This document shows, one piece after another, positions 54,104-63,158 of a stretch of 64,000 nt of DNA. Each line of letters begins with the position of its first letter. Positions within the stretch are counted from its first letter, which is position 1. The translations under genes and the position numbers were made by a program. Source of the stretch: Flavisolibacter ginsengisoli DSM 18119 (GTDB lineage: Bacteria > Bacteroidota > Bacteroidia > Chitinophagales > Chitinophagaceae); NCBI RefSeq assembly GCF_900129295.1, contig NZ_FQUU01000003.1, positions 248,001 through 312,000 of the forward strand, in the 5' to 3' direction. The notes under the pieces were generated by a model that saw nothing but the letters and a program-made list of their open reading frames with translations, had not been told where the DNA came from and ran no database searches.

Positions 54104-55930
54104 TTATTTAACTTCCTGCATCTGCACCAGCTTATAGTAATATCCTTTCTTGTCTAATAGTTGTTCATGCGTTCCCCTTTCAACAATGACTCCTTTTTGC
54201 AATACAATGATCTCATCGGCATGCCTGATGGTAGATAGCCTGTGAGCAATAACAATAGAAGTACGGTTCTCCATCATTTTATTAATGGCATCCTGTACCA
54301 ATCTTTCACTTTCTGTATCCAATGCAGATGTGGCTTCATCCATTATCAGTATTGGGGCATTTTTGTAAATAGCCCGCGCAATGGTTAGACGCTGTCGCTG
54401 TCCACCGCTCAGGCGCATGCCCCTGTCACCGATCATAGTATCATAACCTTCTTCGAGTTCGGCAATAAAATTATGGGCATTAGCTGCTTTTGCTGCTGCA
54501 ATGGCTTTCTCCCTGTCAATTATGGTATTACCAAAAGTGATGTTGTTAAGCACCGAATCATTGAAAAGAATGGCTTCCTGCGAAACAATAGCCATCAATG
54601 AGCGCAGATCATGAACTTTAAGATCCCTAATGTCTGTATCATCCAACAAAATGGTTCCTTCAGTAACATCATAAAATCTAGGAACCAGGTCTGCCAATGT
54701 TGATTTACCGGCTCCACTTTCTCCAACAAGAGCTATCATCTTTCCTTTTGCAATAGTTAGGTCTATGTTGTGCAACACGTTCTCGTGCATGTAGGAAAAA
54801 CCAATGTTTTTTAGATGAATGGAATGGTTGAATGCATGTACAGGCAAAGCATTTTCCTTTTCCTTTATCCTTTGCGGTTCGTCTAAAATGTTTAATACCC
54901 GCTCTCCGGCTACAAGGCCTCTTTGAAGATTAGTTATTGCAACAGAAATATTTTTGACAGGATTAATGATCTGGTAATAAAACCCGATATAGGCTATAAA
55001 GGATGATGCAGTCATATTACTTCTTCCTTCCAGGATCAGGTAGCCTCCATAAATAATGATCACTACTATCACTGTAACACCCAGGAATTCAGACAATGGT
55101 GATGCAAGTTCTCTTTGGTTAGTAATGGATTTGGTAGTACGTGCTAGTTTATCGCTTTCTGTTAAAAACTTCCTGTTGATAAAATCTTCTGCATTAAAGC
55201 CCTTGATAATGCGGATTCCACTGATGGTTTCTTCAGATAAATTTAGAATAGTTCCAAAGAGGCTCTGTCCCAGGTGCGATTTCTTCCGAAGTCTTTTGGA
55301 GATGGACGATATGATCAAACCAGAAACGGGGAAAAAAACAAGCGTGAAGAAGGTAAGCTGGGGCGACAGGTAAAATAAAAACGCAAATGTTGCTATCACG
55401 ACAAGTGGATCCCGGAAAAGTGTTTGTATTGCACTCACTACCGTGGTTTCAATTTCACCAACATCATTACTGATAATCGACAAAAGGTTGCCTTTCTTTT
55501 GTGTATGAAAAAACTGCAGTGATTGTGTGCTGTACCTGTAAAAAAGGTCTTCCCTGATGCGCTTTACCAGGTTTACCCGCATCCTTGTCAGCACCTTTTG
55601 GCTTAGAAATCCAAACAGGTTTTTAAGGAAAACAAATAGAAGCATAACAGCGCATACATAGGCCAGTACGCTGATCTTGCTCGTAGTTTGTATGTAATAG
55701 TTCAGGTTGTAATAAAAGGCAGCTTTGAAATACTCAGCTGATAAATGAAACGGTGGTAAGGAAGTTACCAGGGCCTGTTTTTTGGTTTCAAATAATACAT
55801 CAAGCAACGGAATAATCAAGGCAAAATTTAGCAGGCCAAATATGATGTAGAAGAAAATATAAATACAATATTCAGGAATATAGTGTCTATAGGGTTTGGA
55901 AAATTGTAAGAGCCGGAAGAAAATTTTCAT
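54104..55930 (-). CDS. msbA: MsbA-like ABC exporter (fused permease/ATPase)
   Basis: 608 residues from the ATG at 55930. Six-helix exporter domain (about residues 15-330) followed by a nucleotide-binding domain with Walker A GESGAGKST, signature LSGGQRQR, Walker B ILIMDEATSALD and the H-loop AHRLST. Type IV (B-family) ABC exporter, in Bacteroidota the usual candidate for lipid A flipping across the inner membrane. Multidrug export is the main alternative. Divergent from the GT2 gene. Confidence 0.88.
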   Translation of the reverse strand: MKIFFRLLQFSKPYRHYIPEYCIYIFFYIIFGLLNFALIIPLLDVLFETKKQALVTSLPPFHLSAEYFKAAFYYNLNYYIQTTSKISVLAYVCAVMLLFVFLKNLFGFLSQKVLTRMRVNLVKRIREDLFYRYSTQSLQFFHTQKKGNLLSIISNDVGEIETTVVSAIQTLFRDPLVVIATFAFLFYLSPQLTFFTLVFFPVSGLIISSISKRLRKKSHLGQSLFGTILNLSEETISGIRIIKGFNAEDFINRKFLTESDKLARTTKSITNQRELASPLSEFLGVTVIVVIIIYGGYLILEGRSNMTASSFIAYIGFYYQIINPVKNISVAITNLQRGLVAGERVLNILDEPQRIKEKENALPVHAFNHSIHLKNIGFSYMHENVLHNIDLTIAKGKMIALVGESGAGKSTLADLVPRFYDVTEGTILLDDTDIRDLKVHDLRSLMAIVSQEAILFNDSVLNNITFGNTIIDREKAIAAAKAANAHNFIAELEEGYDTMIGDRGMRLSGGQRQRLTIARAIYKNAPILIMDEATSALDTESERLVQDAINKMMENRTSIVIAHRLSTIRHADEIIVLQKGVIVERGTHEQLLDKKGYYYKLVQMQEVK

Positions 55931-56021
55931 GAAAGCTGTGCTGTTATTAATTATATACTTTTGCAAAATACGTGAAAAACCTGCTGTGCTGGCTCAAAGC
56001 GTGTTAATATAAATAATAGGA

Positions 56022-56864
56022 ATGCCACTTATCAGTATCATTACAGCCATACACAATGGTTTAGCATTTAACCAGCTCTTTTTCGAATCTCTCTCAAAAT
56101 ATACTGTTCATCCCTTTGAATTGATCATAATAGATAATGCATCCACCGATGGCAGCCGTGAATATTTCCAGGGCGTTGGCGCCACGGTTATTTGCAATGA
56201 AGTAAATTATTCTTATCCCTATTGCCAGAACCAGGGAATAGCTGCATCCAAAGGCGAATACCTCTTTTTCCTAAATAATGACCTTGTCTTATCACCCAAA
56301 TGGGACGAGATATTAGTTGAGGTTTCAAACCGGCACCAGGTGGACGTTCTGTCTGCCTCAGGTATTGAGAACCTTGGAAATAAAAAGGATACACAAGCTA
56401 TAGACCGCAAATGGAAGCGTACAAAAAATCCATTAATGGCTTTTGGCTTTGGAAAAAGGAACCTTTCTTTTATGCACAGGCTGATGTATGGTAACTGGGA
56501 AAAATTTTGTGCTTCAAGGTTTCAGAGGTATCATTGGGATATTGTGGAAGGCATTGTTGGTAATAATGTCATGATCACCAGGCATGGCCTGAACCTTGTA
56601 GGTCTTTGGGATGAGCGTATGCAGGAAGCCGATTTTGACTTGTTTATGCGCACAAAAACAAGGGCCTTGAAATATAAGGATATTAAACCTTGCCAGATTG
56701 CCCTGGGTGCCTTTATTCACCATTATGGCAAGATGACCTTAAAATATGCTGTTAAGCGGAAGCCATTTGCAGATCAGCAGAATCTTATCAGTTTATATGA
56801 TAAGTGGACAAATCAACAGATCGATGAATTACATCCCGATAACAGTACCATTAGAAAAAGATAA
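56022..56864 (+). CDS. GT2-family glycosyltransferase
   Basis: 280 residues, GT-A fold: opening PLISIITAIHNGLAFNQLFFESL, then ELIIIDNASTDGSREYF, and NNDLVLSPKWDEIL with the DxD-like acidic pair. The C-terminal half has an acceptor-type segment with GNNVMITRHGL and WDERMQEADFDLFMR. Transfers a sugar from a nucleotide donor; donor and acceptor not known. First gene of a run with rbfA (3 nt gap), and divergent from the MsbA-like exporter, a setting that suits envelope glycan synthesis. Confidence 0.88.
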   Translation: MPLISIITAIHNGLAFNQLFFESLSKYTVHPFELIIIDNASTDGSREYFQGVGATVICNEVNYSYPYCQNQGIAASKGEYLFFLNNDLVLSPKWDEILVEVSNRHQVDVLSASGIENLGNKKDTQAIDRKWKRTKNPLMAFGFGKRNLSFMHRLMYGNWEKFCASRFQRYHWDIVEGIVGNNVMITRHGLNLVGLWDERMQEADFDLFMRTKTRALKYKDIKPCQIALGAFIHHYGKMTLKYAVKRKPFADQQNLISLYDKWTNQQIDELHPDNSTIRKR

Positions 56865-56867
56865 GTT

Positions 56868-57263
56868 ATGCAGGAAAATAAACGACAAAAACAAATAGGT
56901 GGGTTGATCAATGAAGAATTGGCCACAATCTTTCAGCTTCTTGGATTGAACATTATTGATGGGGGCATGGTTTCAATATCATCTGTCAAGGTTACTCCCG
57001 ACCTCTTAGAGGCAAGGGTTTACCTTAGTATTTTTAATGCAAAGGACAACAAGGCGGCTCTTAAAAAGATCGAGGAGAGGGCCTGGGAAATAAAAAAAGA
57101 ACTGGCTGCCCGTGTCAAACACCAGCTTCGCCGTATCCCTGAAATGAAATACTTCCTGGATGATACCCTGGATCATGTATTTAAAATGGAGGAATTGTTC
57201 AAGCAGATCAAGAAAGAAGAAGGCGAAAATCCTCAAGGGGAGGGTCAAGCTCAAAATGATTAA
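56868..57263 (+). CDS. rbfA: RbfA, ribosome-binding factor A
   Basis: 131 residues. KH-like fold of RbfA: KRQKQIGGLINEELATIFQLL, then VSISSVKVTPDLLEARVYLSIFNAKD, KHQLRRIPEMKYFLDDTLDHVFKMEELF, with a Gln/Glu/Gly-rich tail. It binds the 16S 5' region of the immature 30S subunit and is displaced by RsgA, encoded at 4356-5282. Separated from the GT2 gene by 3 nt, so co-transcribed. Confidence 0.93.
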   Translation: MQENKRQKQIGGLINEELATIFQLLGLNIIDGGMVSISSVKVTPDLLEARVYLSIFNAKDNKAALKKIEERAWEIKKELAARVKHQLRRIPEMKYFLDDTLDHVFKMEELFKQIKKEEGENPQGEGQAQND

Positions 57264-57317
57264 ATAGCGGTACCCTTACACTACCATGTCAACTTAACCT
57301 TAAAACCTTCCAAAGCA

Positions 57318-58541
57318 GTGAATTTTCTTTTTGCCTGGAGATATTTTAAAGCAAAGAAATCTACCAATTCCATTAATGTCATTTCCTGGATTAGCATCCT
57401 GGCCATTGTAATTGGAACTGCTTCATTGATCCTTGTATTGAGCGTATTTAATGGGTTTGAGGGACTGGTAAAATCATTGTATTCATCATTTTATCCTGAC
57501 CTGAAAGTTTCTCCTCTTTCCGGAAAAGAAATGGTATTGACCCAGGAGCAACTTCAAAAATTAAGATCTGTCAAAGGTGTCAGGAATGTTTCACTTGTCG
57601 TGGAAGAAAAGGCCTTATTGAAAAACGGTGATTACCAGACTATTGTCAGTCTGAAGGGGGTGGATGATAATTATACGGCGGTTACCAATATCAGGGACCA
57701 GATCGTAAAAGGAGATTTTAATACCGGTACAGCCGATGATGCCTTATTAGTCCTGGGAGCAGGTATTGAGAGTGCAGTAGGTGTGCAGACAGACAGGAAC
57801 CTGGTACCCCTGGCAATTTACCTGCCCAGGAAAGGAGAAGTAAGCTTGTCCGATCCGTTCAAATCATTAAGTGTGGATACTATCAATACTTCCGGCACAT
57901 TTTTGATCCAGCAGGACTTTGATAATAAATACGCATTGACTAACCTGGCTTTTGTGAAGAATATGCTGGGTATGAATGCTGATACCTATGGTGGAGCTGA
58001 GATAGCTATTGATAACCGTATGGATGCTGATGCTGTACAGCAAATGGTTAAAGATGCACTTGGTAAACAATACATTGTTCTCAATCGTTATGAGCAAAAT
58101 GCTAGTTTGTTCTCCGTAATGCAGGTAGAAAAATGGATGATCTATGCCATCCTGTCGCTGATATTGGTGGTAGCTGCTTTCAATATGATTGGTGCACTGA
58201 CGATGCTGGTGCTGGAAAAAAAGCAGGATATCAGTGTGCTCCATGCTTTGGGGGCTGACCGATCCTTCATACAGCGCATATTCCTTACCAGTGGGTTATT
58301 GCTTGCTTTTTTAGGAGGCGGGGCCGGGATGCTACTGGCCTTTATTATAGGCACAGCCCAGACTAAGTTTCACCTGGTACCCCTGGAAGGGAACACTTTC
58401 ATGGTCAACTATTTCCCCGTTAAAATGGTATATACAGACTTTATATTAGTTAGCGTAACCGTTATCGTGATCGCATTGATCGCGTCCTGGATCCCCGCCA
58501 GGAAGGCGGCTGCCCAGCAGTTTATTTTAAGAAGTGAATAA
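57318..58541 (+). CDS. LolC/LolE-family ABC transporter permease
   Basis: 407 residues, four membrane helices in the usual FtsX/MacB layout: one at the N-terminus (INVISWISILAIVIGTASLILVLSVFNGFEGL), a large extracytoplasmic domain, then three near the C-terminus (WMIYAILSLILVVAAFNMIGAL to MVYTDFILVSVTVIVIALIASWIPARKAA). The MFNGFEG segment and the C-terminal PARKAA are hallmarks of LolC/LolE. The start is GTG at 57318. No ATP-binding partner is next to it, so the ATPase must be encoded elsewhere. Lipoprotein release is inferred from family only. Confidence 0.88.
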   Translation: MNFLFAWRYFKAKKSTNSINVISWISILAIVIGTASLILVLSVFNGFEGLVKSLYSSFYPDLKVSPLSGKEMVLTQEQLQKLRSVKGVRNVSLVVEEKALLKNGDYQTIVSLKGVDDNYTAVTNIRDQIVKGDFNTGTADDALLVLGAGIESAVGVQTDRNLVPLAIYLPRKGEVSLSDPFKSLSVDTINTSGTFLIQQDFDNKYALTNLAFVKNMLGMNADTYGGAEIAIDNRMDADAVQQMVKDALGKQYIVLNRYEQNASLFSVMQVEKWMIYAILSLILVVAAFNMIGALTMLVLEKKQDISVLHALGADRSFIQRIFLTSGLLLAFLGGGAGMLLAFIIGTAQTKFHLVPLEGNTFMVNYFPVKMVYTDFILVSVTVIVIALIASWIPARKAAAQQFILRSE

Positions 58542-58560
58542 GATCGCCCAATACTTCCTA

Positions 58561-59397
58561 TCAATAATCGCCGAGGGTTTCCGGTAGTTGAGCAAGAGCA
58601 TTTTTTAATTGCTCATCATTTGGAGCCACTCCATGCCAGTTGTGGTCGTTTTCCATAAAATCAACCCCTTTTCCCATAATGGATGTCATAATAATGGCAA
58701 TAGGCTTACCCTTGCCGGTTAATGCCCTTGCATTCTCTAAAGTTTTTACAACTTCATCCATGTTGTTACCATCCATTTCAAGGGTATGCCAGCCAAATGC
58801 ATCGAATTTCTGCTTAATATCCCCCAGGTCATTTACTTTCTTAGTAGTGCCGTCTATTTGTTGTCCGTTCCAGTCAATGGTGGAGATGAGGTTATCAACC
58901 TTATGGTTAGGCGCAAACATGATAGCTTCCCAGTTCTGGCCTTCCTGTAGCTCGCCATCACCATGCAAGGAGTAAACTATGGTATTATCATTATTTAATT
59001 TCTTCGCTAATGCGGCCCCGATAGCAACACTCATTCCCTGGCCTAAGGATCCGGAAGCAATGCGAACCCCCGGCAAACCCTCATGAGTGGTGGGATGCCC
59101 TTGCAGCCTTGAATTAAGCTTACGGAAAGTAGCCAGCTCGGCCACATCAAAATAGCCAGACCTTGCCAACACAGAATAAAAAACTGGGGATATATGCCCG
59201 TTAGACAATATAAAGACATCCTGGTCCTTTGCATCCATATCAAAAACCTCAGGATTGTGCTTCATTTCTTGGAAATACAGGGCCGTTAAAAAATCAGCGC
59301 ACCCTAATGAACCACCAGGGTGGCCGCTATTGGCCCCATGCACCATTCTTAATATATCTCTTCTTACTTGTGAAGCTGTTTCAACTAGACTTGGCAT
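58561..59397 (-). CDS. Transketolase, N-terminal subunit
   Basis: 278 residues from the ATG at 59397. Thiamine-diphosphate-binding half of transketolase: GHPGGSLGCADFL (25-37), LSNGHISPVFY, GSLGQGMSVAIGAALAKK and the TPP motif GDGELQEGQNWEA to DWNGQQ (from 146). It covers only the pyrophosphate-binding domain; the pyrimidine-binding and C-terminal domains belong to a second subunit in split transketolases. That second gene is normally adjacent but is not found here: the next gene downstream is the convergent permease. Together the two subunits exchange two-carbon units in the pentose phosphate pathway. Confidence 0.92.
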   Translation of the reverse strand: MPSLVETASQVRRDILRMVHGANSGHPGGSLGCADFLTALYFQEMKHNPEVFDMDAKDQDVFILSNGHISPVFYSVLARSGYFDVAELATFRKLNSRLQGHPTTHEGLPGVRIASGSLGQGMSVAIGAALAKKLNNDNTIVYSLHGDGELQEGQNWEAIMFAPNHKVDNLISTIDWNGQQIDGTTKKVNDLGDIKQKFDAFGWHTLEMDGNNMDEVVKTLENARALTGKGKPIAIIMTSIMGKGVDFMENDHNWHGVAPNDEQLKNALAQLPETLGDY

Positions 59398-59497
59398 AAA
59401 AATTTGTAGATTAATATTCCTGGTTAACACTTTAAGGATAATTCAGGAGTTGCAAATGTGCAACCTTTTTTTATAAAAACTATTTTGCTTAAGTCAT

Positions 59498-59505
59498 TAC
59501 CTTTG
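59498..59505 (+). promoter_or_regulatory. Putative -7 box (TACCTTTG) for the WecA-like gene
   Basis: TACCTTTG fits TAnnTTTG; the ATG at 59586 is 80 nt downstream. No properly spaced -33. Confidence 0.4.
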
Positions 59506-59585
59506 ATATCCCTATACCAGGATTCACATAAAAATTGTGAGGCTTAACTGATGGAACCTATATTTACACACCTAAACCCTGCTGA

Positions 59586-60716
59586 ATGCTAAATGTGTTA
59601 TTGACAGGAGTTGTTTCTTTCATGATCACTTTAGTAGCATTGCCTGCTATCATCAGAGTTGCGGATGAAAAAAAGCTTTTCGATCTGCCAGATGAAAGAA
59701 AACTCCATACCAAAACCATAGCATCTCTTGGAGGTGTTGGTATTTTCCTTGGCTTTTTTATTTCCACGCTATTACTGATCTCCAATAAGGATAATATCCC
59801 CTTTCAGTATTTCTTTGCTTCAGCGCTGGTGATCTTTTTTCTTGGCCTTAAGGATGACATCCTTATCATTTCAGCTACTAAAAAGTTCCTCGGCCAGTTG
59901 TTGGCTGCCTCCATATTGGTTCACCTGGCTCATGTTCGTATCGATAGCATGCATGGTTTCCTTGGTGTATACCACCTGCCGGAATTGGCCAGTATTTTTC
60001 TTTCCTATGCTACAATCATAGTCATTATCAATGCATTTAACCTGATAGACGGTGTAGATGGGTTGGCTGCATCCCTCGGGGTGGTGGCTACAACAGTATT
60101 TGGTTTTTATTTCTTTATGGCGGGGCTTATAGCCTATTCCATGCTTTCATTTGCCATGACGGCCAGTCTTTTGGCTTTTCTGTATTTTAATTACCACCCT
60201 GCCCGGATTTTTATGGGCGATTCAGGTTCACTGCTCCTGGGAATGGTTAATGCCATCCTGGTAATCAAATTTATTGGGGCGGCAGATGCAAAGGGTGTTA
60301 TCCTGCCACTGACATCTTCAGTCGCTATTGGATTTTCTATACTAATAGTTCCCCTTCTGGATACTCTGAGGGTTTTCAGCATCCGGATCTTTAAAGGCAG
60401 ATCACCTTTCTCGCCTGACCGCAACCATATTCACCATTTGCTTTTAGATAGGGGGCTTGATCATAGTAATGTTACCCTTACCTGCGTAGGTTTAAATATC
60501 AGCTTTATTGTAGTGGCTTTCCTTGCCCGCCCTATTGGCTCCACTTTATTACTTGGAACCATGATCCTTGGCTGGTTTGCCATTATTGGGGCTTTGATAT
60601 ATTTATGGAAACCAAAACCACAATTAGTGGTAGTACAACCTGGTGCTGAGCAAAAGCACCTCTCTTCTACCAAGGTAGTTTCTATTTCAAATGAAGTGGC
60701 TGTTGCACGGCAATAG
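59586..60716 (+). CDS. WecA/TagO-like undecaprenyl-phosphate GlcNAc-1-P transferase
   Basis: 376 residues, about ten membrane helices. MraY/WecA superfamily landmarks: KKLFDLPDERKLHTKTIASLGGVGIFLG, FFLGLKDDILIISATKKFLGQL, NAFNLIDGVDGLAASLG with the catalytic Asp pair, ARIFMGDSGSLLLG, and the GRSPFSPDRNHIHHLLLDRGL basic loop. It transfers GlcNAc-1-P (or a related sugar) to undecaprenyl phosphate, starting a lipid-linked glycan. The HIHH motif favours WecA/TagO over MraY. Single gene with its own promoter candidate. Confidence 0.92.
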   Translation: MLNVLLTGVVSFMITLVALPAIIRVADEKKLFDLPDERKLHTKTIASLGGVGIFLGFFISTLLLISNKDNIPFQYFFASALVIFFLGLKDDILIISATKKFLGQLLAASILVHLAHVRIDSMHGFLGVYHLPELASIFLSYATIIVIINAFNLIDGVDGLAASLGVVATTVFGFYFFMAGLIAYSMLSFAMTASLLAFLYFNYHPARIFMGDSGSLLLGMVNAILVIKFIGAADAKGVILPLTSSVAIGFSILIVPLLDTLRVFSIRIFKGRSPFSPDRNHIHHLLLDRGLDHSNVTLTCVGLNISFIVVAFLARPIGSTLLLGTMILGWFAIIGALIYLWKPKPQLVVVQPGAEQKHLSSTKVVSISNEVAVARQ

Positions 60717-60725
60717 TTCAAAGAG

Positions 60726-60758
60726 TTGATCAGAAATCTCTATCCTTTATTAGATTTG
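60726..60758 (+). promoter_or_regulatory. Putative frr promoter
   Basis: TTG at 60726-60728, 22-nt spacer, TAGATTTG at 60751-60758, then the ATG at 60778 after 19 nt. Fits the Bacteroidota pattern. Confidence 0.5.
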
Positions 60759-60777
60759 CGCTACAAAATTGTAAGGA

Positions 60778-61344
60778 ATGTCAGCAGAAGATGTGTCATT
60801 AACACTTGAGTTAGCGGAAGACTCTATGAAAAAGGCTATAAGTCACCTGGAAGCCGAATTAGGAAAGATTCGTGCAGGTAAGGCCAACCCTCAAATGCTT
60901 GATGGGATAGTAGTTGATTATTATGGTTCTCCTACACCTATCGGCCAGGTGGGCAATATTAGTGTGCTGGATGCCCGCACCTTAACTATTCAGCCATGGG
61001 AAAAAAATATGCTGCAGCCAATTGAGCGGGCTATCATTAACTCCAACATAGGTATCAATCCTCAAAATGACGGGGTGATCATTCGTTTGTTCCTTCCGCC
61101 TCTCACTGAAGAACGCCGCAGGGAACTGGTGAAAAGGAGCATGGGTGAAGGTGAACATTCAAGGATTGCTATCCGTAACATTAGGCGTGACGCTATTGAA
61201 AGCATAAAAAAAGCGCAAAAGAATGGACTCAGTGAAGATGCTGCTAAGGATGCAGAAGCTGATATCCAGGTTGTTACAGATAAATATATTGCATTGGTAG
61301 ATAAGCACCTGGCAACAAAGGAAAAAGAGATCATGGTCGTCTAA
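60778..61344 (+). CDS. frr: Ribosome recycling factor
   Basis: 188 residues, the standard RRF size. Three-helix domain I and beta domain II: MKKAISHLEAELGKIRAGKANPQMLDGI, VDYYGSPTPIGQVGNISVLDARTLTIQPWEKNMLQPIERAI, INPQNDGVIIRLFLPPLTEERRRELVK and the C-terminal KDAEADIQVVTDKYIALVDKHL. Together with EF-G it splits ribosomes after termination. It has its own promoter candidate and ends in a hairpin shared with the converging EamA gene. Confidence 0.97.
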   Translation: MSAEDVSLTLELAEDSMKKAISHLEAELGKIRAGKANPQMLDGIVVDYYGSPTPIGQVGNISVLDARTLTIQPWEKNMLQPIERAIINSNIGINPQNDGVIIRLFLPPLTEERRRELVKRSMGEGEHSRIAIRNIRRDAIESIKKAQKNGLSEDAAKDAEADIQVVTDKYIALVDKHLATKEKEIMVV

Positions 61345-61354
61345 AAGTTATAGG

Positions 61355-61401
61355 AGCCTGCGGTTTGTCTGTTCGTTAATCGAATGAATGAAACGCAGGC
61401 T
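61355..61401. terminator. Long hairpin between frr and eamA-type gene
   Basis: Arms AGCCTGCGgTTT (61355-61366) and AAACGCAGGCT (61391-61401), one bulged base, with an inner TTCG/CGAA pairing (61372-61375 and 61381-61384). Overlaps the stop codon of the minus-strand transporter gene and is T-rich on the plus side. Confidence 0.65.
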
Positions 61402-62267
61402 TATTTATTTGCCAGGTATACTCCGCCAAGGATGATGCCCAGGCAACCTACCTGGTTCAACGTCACATTTTCATGGTCCAGCAAGCCCCAGAGAATAGAT
61501 ACTATAGGAATAGCATAAGTAACCAGGGATGCAAATAAACCTCCTGCATTCCTGATCAATCCATAAAATAATACGGTTGCAATAGCGCTTCCCACAACCC
61601 CTAATAAAACTGAGGCTGCTATTGACCAGATTGCTCCTTCATCAAATTGGGCAATAGCAAAAACGTTTTGCTGCCATGCAATTATTCCTGCAGGTATAGA
61701 AAGGATGGCCAATGAAACTGTGGCCATTTTTAAAGGATCAACTTCCTTAAGATAATGACTTACTATGTTCACATTCAGCCCATAAAAGAAAGTGGCAAGC
61801 AAAATCAGCAATGTATATCCCAGGTTAACCGAATTCACAGAACCTTTGGCAAAGCTCAATATTAAAAGTCCAATAAAACCTATCAGTACCCCCGCAATCT
61901 TCCTGTTCGGCATTTTAGCTTTAAAAAAGAGCACTCCAATGATGATCACAAAAAGTGGAGTCAGGGAGTTCAGTATGCCTTCCATTGAACTTTCAATATG
62001 TTCTATGGCAATTGCAAAAAGAAACGCAGGAAAGAAATTGCCTAATAAACCGGAACATACTACCAGCGCTAACTTTTGCCTGGGAATTTTTGAAATATGA
62101 AATAAGGCAAAAGGAATAAATACAAGCCCGGCCGAAAAGATCCGTAAGGCTCCTATTTGAATACCCGTAAGATTTTCAGAGCCTTTTTTCATCAAAATGA
62201 AGGAACTGCCCCAGATCAGCGATAACAAAATGAAAATACTCCAGTTTCTTAGTTTATGATTGTTCAT
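61401..62267 (-). CDS. EamA/DMT-family transporter
   Basis: 288 residues with ten hydrophobic helices in two EamA repeats: first repeat from WSIFILLSLIWGSSFILMKKG with GALRIFSAGLVFIPFA, second repeat from GYTLLILLATFFYGLNVNIVS. Drug/metabolite transporter superfamily; substrate unknown. Start ATG at 62267. Confidence 0.9.
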   Translation of the reverse strand: MNNHKLRNWSIFILLSLIWGSSFILMKKGSENLTGIQIGALRIFSAGLVFIPFALFHISKIPRQKLALVVCSGLLGNFFPAFLFAIAIEHIESSMEGILNSLTPLFVIIIGVLFFKAKMPNRKIAGVLIGFIGLLILSFAKGSVNSVNLGYTLLILLATFFYGLNVNIVSHYLKEVDPLKMATVSLAILSIPAGIIAWQQNVFAIAQFDEGAIWSIAASVLLGVVGSAIATVLFYGLIRNAGGLFASLVTYAIPIVSILWGLLDHENVTLNQVGCLGIILGGVYLANK

Positions 62268-62317
62268 AAAATACGATCAGTTCCTCCTTTGAAATATTAA
62301 TGATCCCACGTAATGAG

Positions 62318-62346
62318 TTTGCAAAAGTGCAGAAGGATTACATTTG
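62318..62346 (+). promoter_or_regulatory. Putative ppk2 promoter
   Basis: TTTG (62318-62321), 17-nt spacer, TACATTTG (62339-62346): exact match to both Bacteroidota elements. The ATG at 62366 follows 19 nt later. Confidence 0.65.
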
Positions 62347-62365
62347 AATACAATAAATCTTTTTC

Positions 62366-63115
62366 ATGAGCCGGTTATCAGACATTAGTACAAAAGCTCC
62401 TAAAGAGCTGGATAAAGAAAAGATAAAAGGTGAAACAGCCAAACTTGTAAAACGCTTTGATGAATTGCAATACCTGTTGTATGCAGAAAGCAAGCATGCA
62501 GTGCTGGTTATTCTACAGGGATTGGATGCCAGTGGTAAAGATGGCGTTATCAATAAGGTCTTTGGGCAGCTAAACCCACAAGGAGTGCAGGTTACATCCT
62601 TTAAAGCACCAACCGAGGAAGAATTGAAACATGATTTTCTTTGGCGTATTCACAGGCATGCACCTGAAAAAGGAATGATCCAGATCTTCAACCGGAGCCA
62701 ATATGAAGATGTGTTAGTAACGCGTGTACATGGTTGGTGCGATGATGAAACAGCCAATAAAAGGTTTGAGGCTATCAACCATTTTGAACAACTGCTCACT
62801 GTTCATAACAACACCATGGTTTTTAAGTTTTACCTCCACATATCTCCTGAAGAGCAACAGGCAAGATTTAAAGAAAGGCTGGAAGATCCACGTAAAATGT
62901 GGAAATACAATAAGAGAGATTTTGAAGAAGCTGCCATGTGGGAAAAGTATATGAAGGTTTATGAAGATGTTTTCCAGAATTGCAATGTTTTACCATGGAC
63001 CATTGTGCCTGCAGACCAAAACTGGTATAAGGAATATGTAATTGCCAAAGAAGTGGTAGAAGCGTTAACTAAGTTGGATATGAAATATCCACAAATAAAG
63101 GAAGAGGCTCGATAA
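62366..63115 (+). CDS. ppk2: Polyphosphate kinase 2 (PPK2), class III-like
   Basis: 249 residues. Walker A GLDASGKDG (52-60), then PTEEELKHDFLWRIH, the Walker B region with NRSQYED, a lid region from FKERLEDPRKMWKYNKRD, and a C-terminal WTIVPADQNWYKEYVIAKEVVEAL. In the Walker B region class I enzymes have Asp before Arg-Ser (FDRSWYN); here it is Asn (FNRSQYED, N109), as in class III PPK2s such as that of Cytophaga hutchinsonii. Class III members can phosphorylate both AMP and ADP with polyphosphate. The class call is inference from this motif. Confidence 0.9.
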   Translation: MSRLSDISTKAPKELDKEKIKGETAKLVKRFDELQYLLYAESKHAVLVILQGLDASGKDGVINKVFGQLNPQGVQVTSFKAPTEEELKHDFLWRIHRHAPEKGMIQIFNRSQYEDVLVTRVHGWCDDETANKRFEAINHFEQLLTVHNNTMVFKFYLHISPEEQQARFKERLEDPRKMWKYNKRDFEEAAMWEKYMKVYEDVFQNCNVLPWTIVPADQNWYKEYVIAKEVVEALTKLDMKYPQIKEEAR

Positions 63116-63158
63116 ACTATTCATTTGGCTTATATTAGTAAAACTAAAACTATACATT

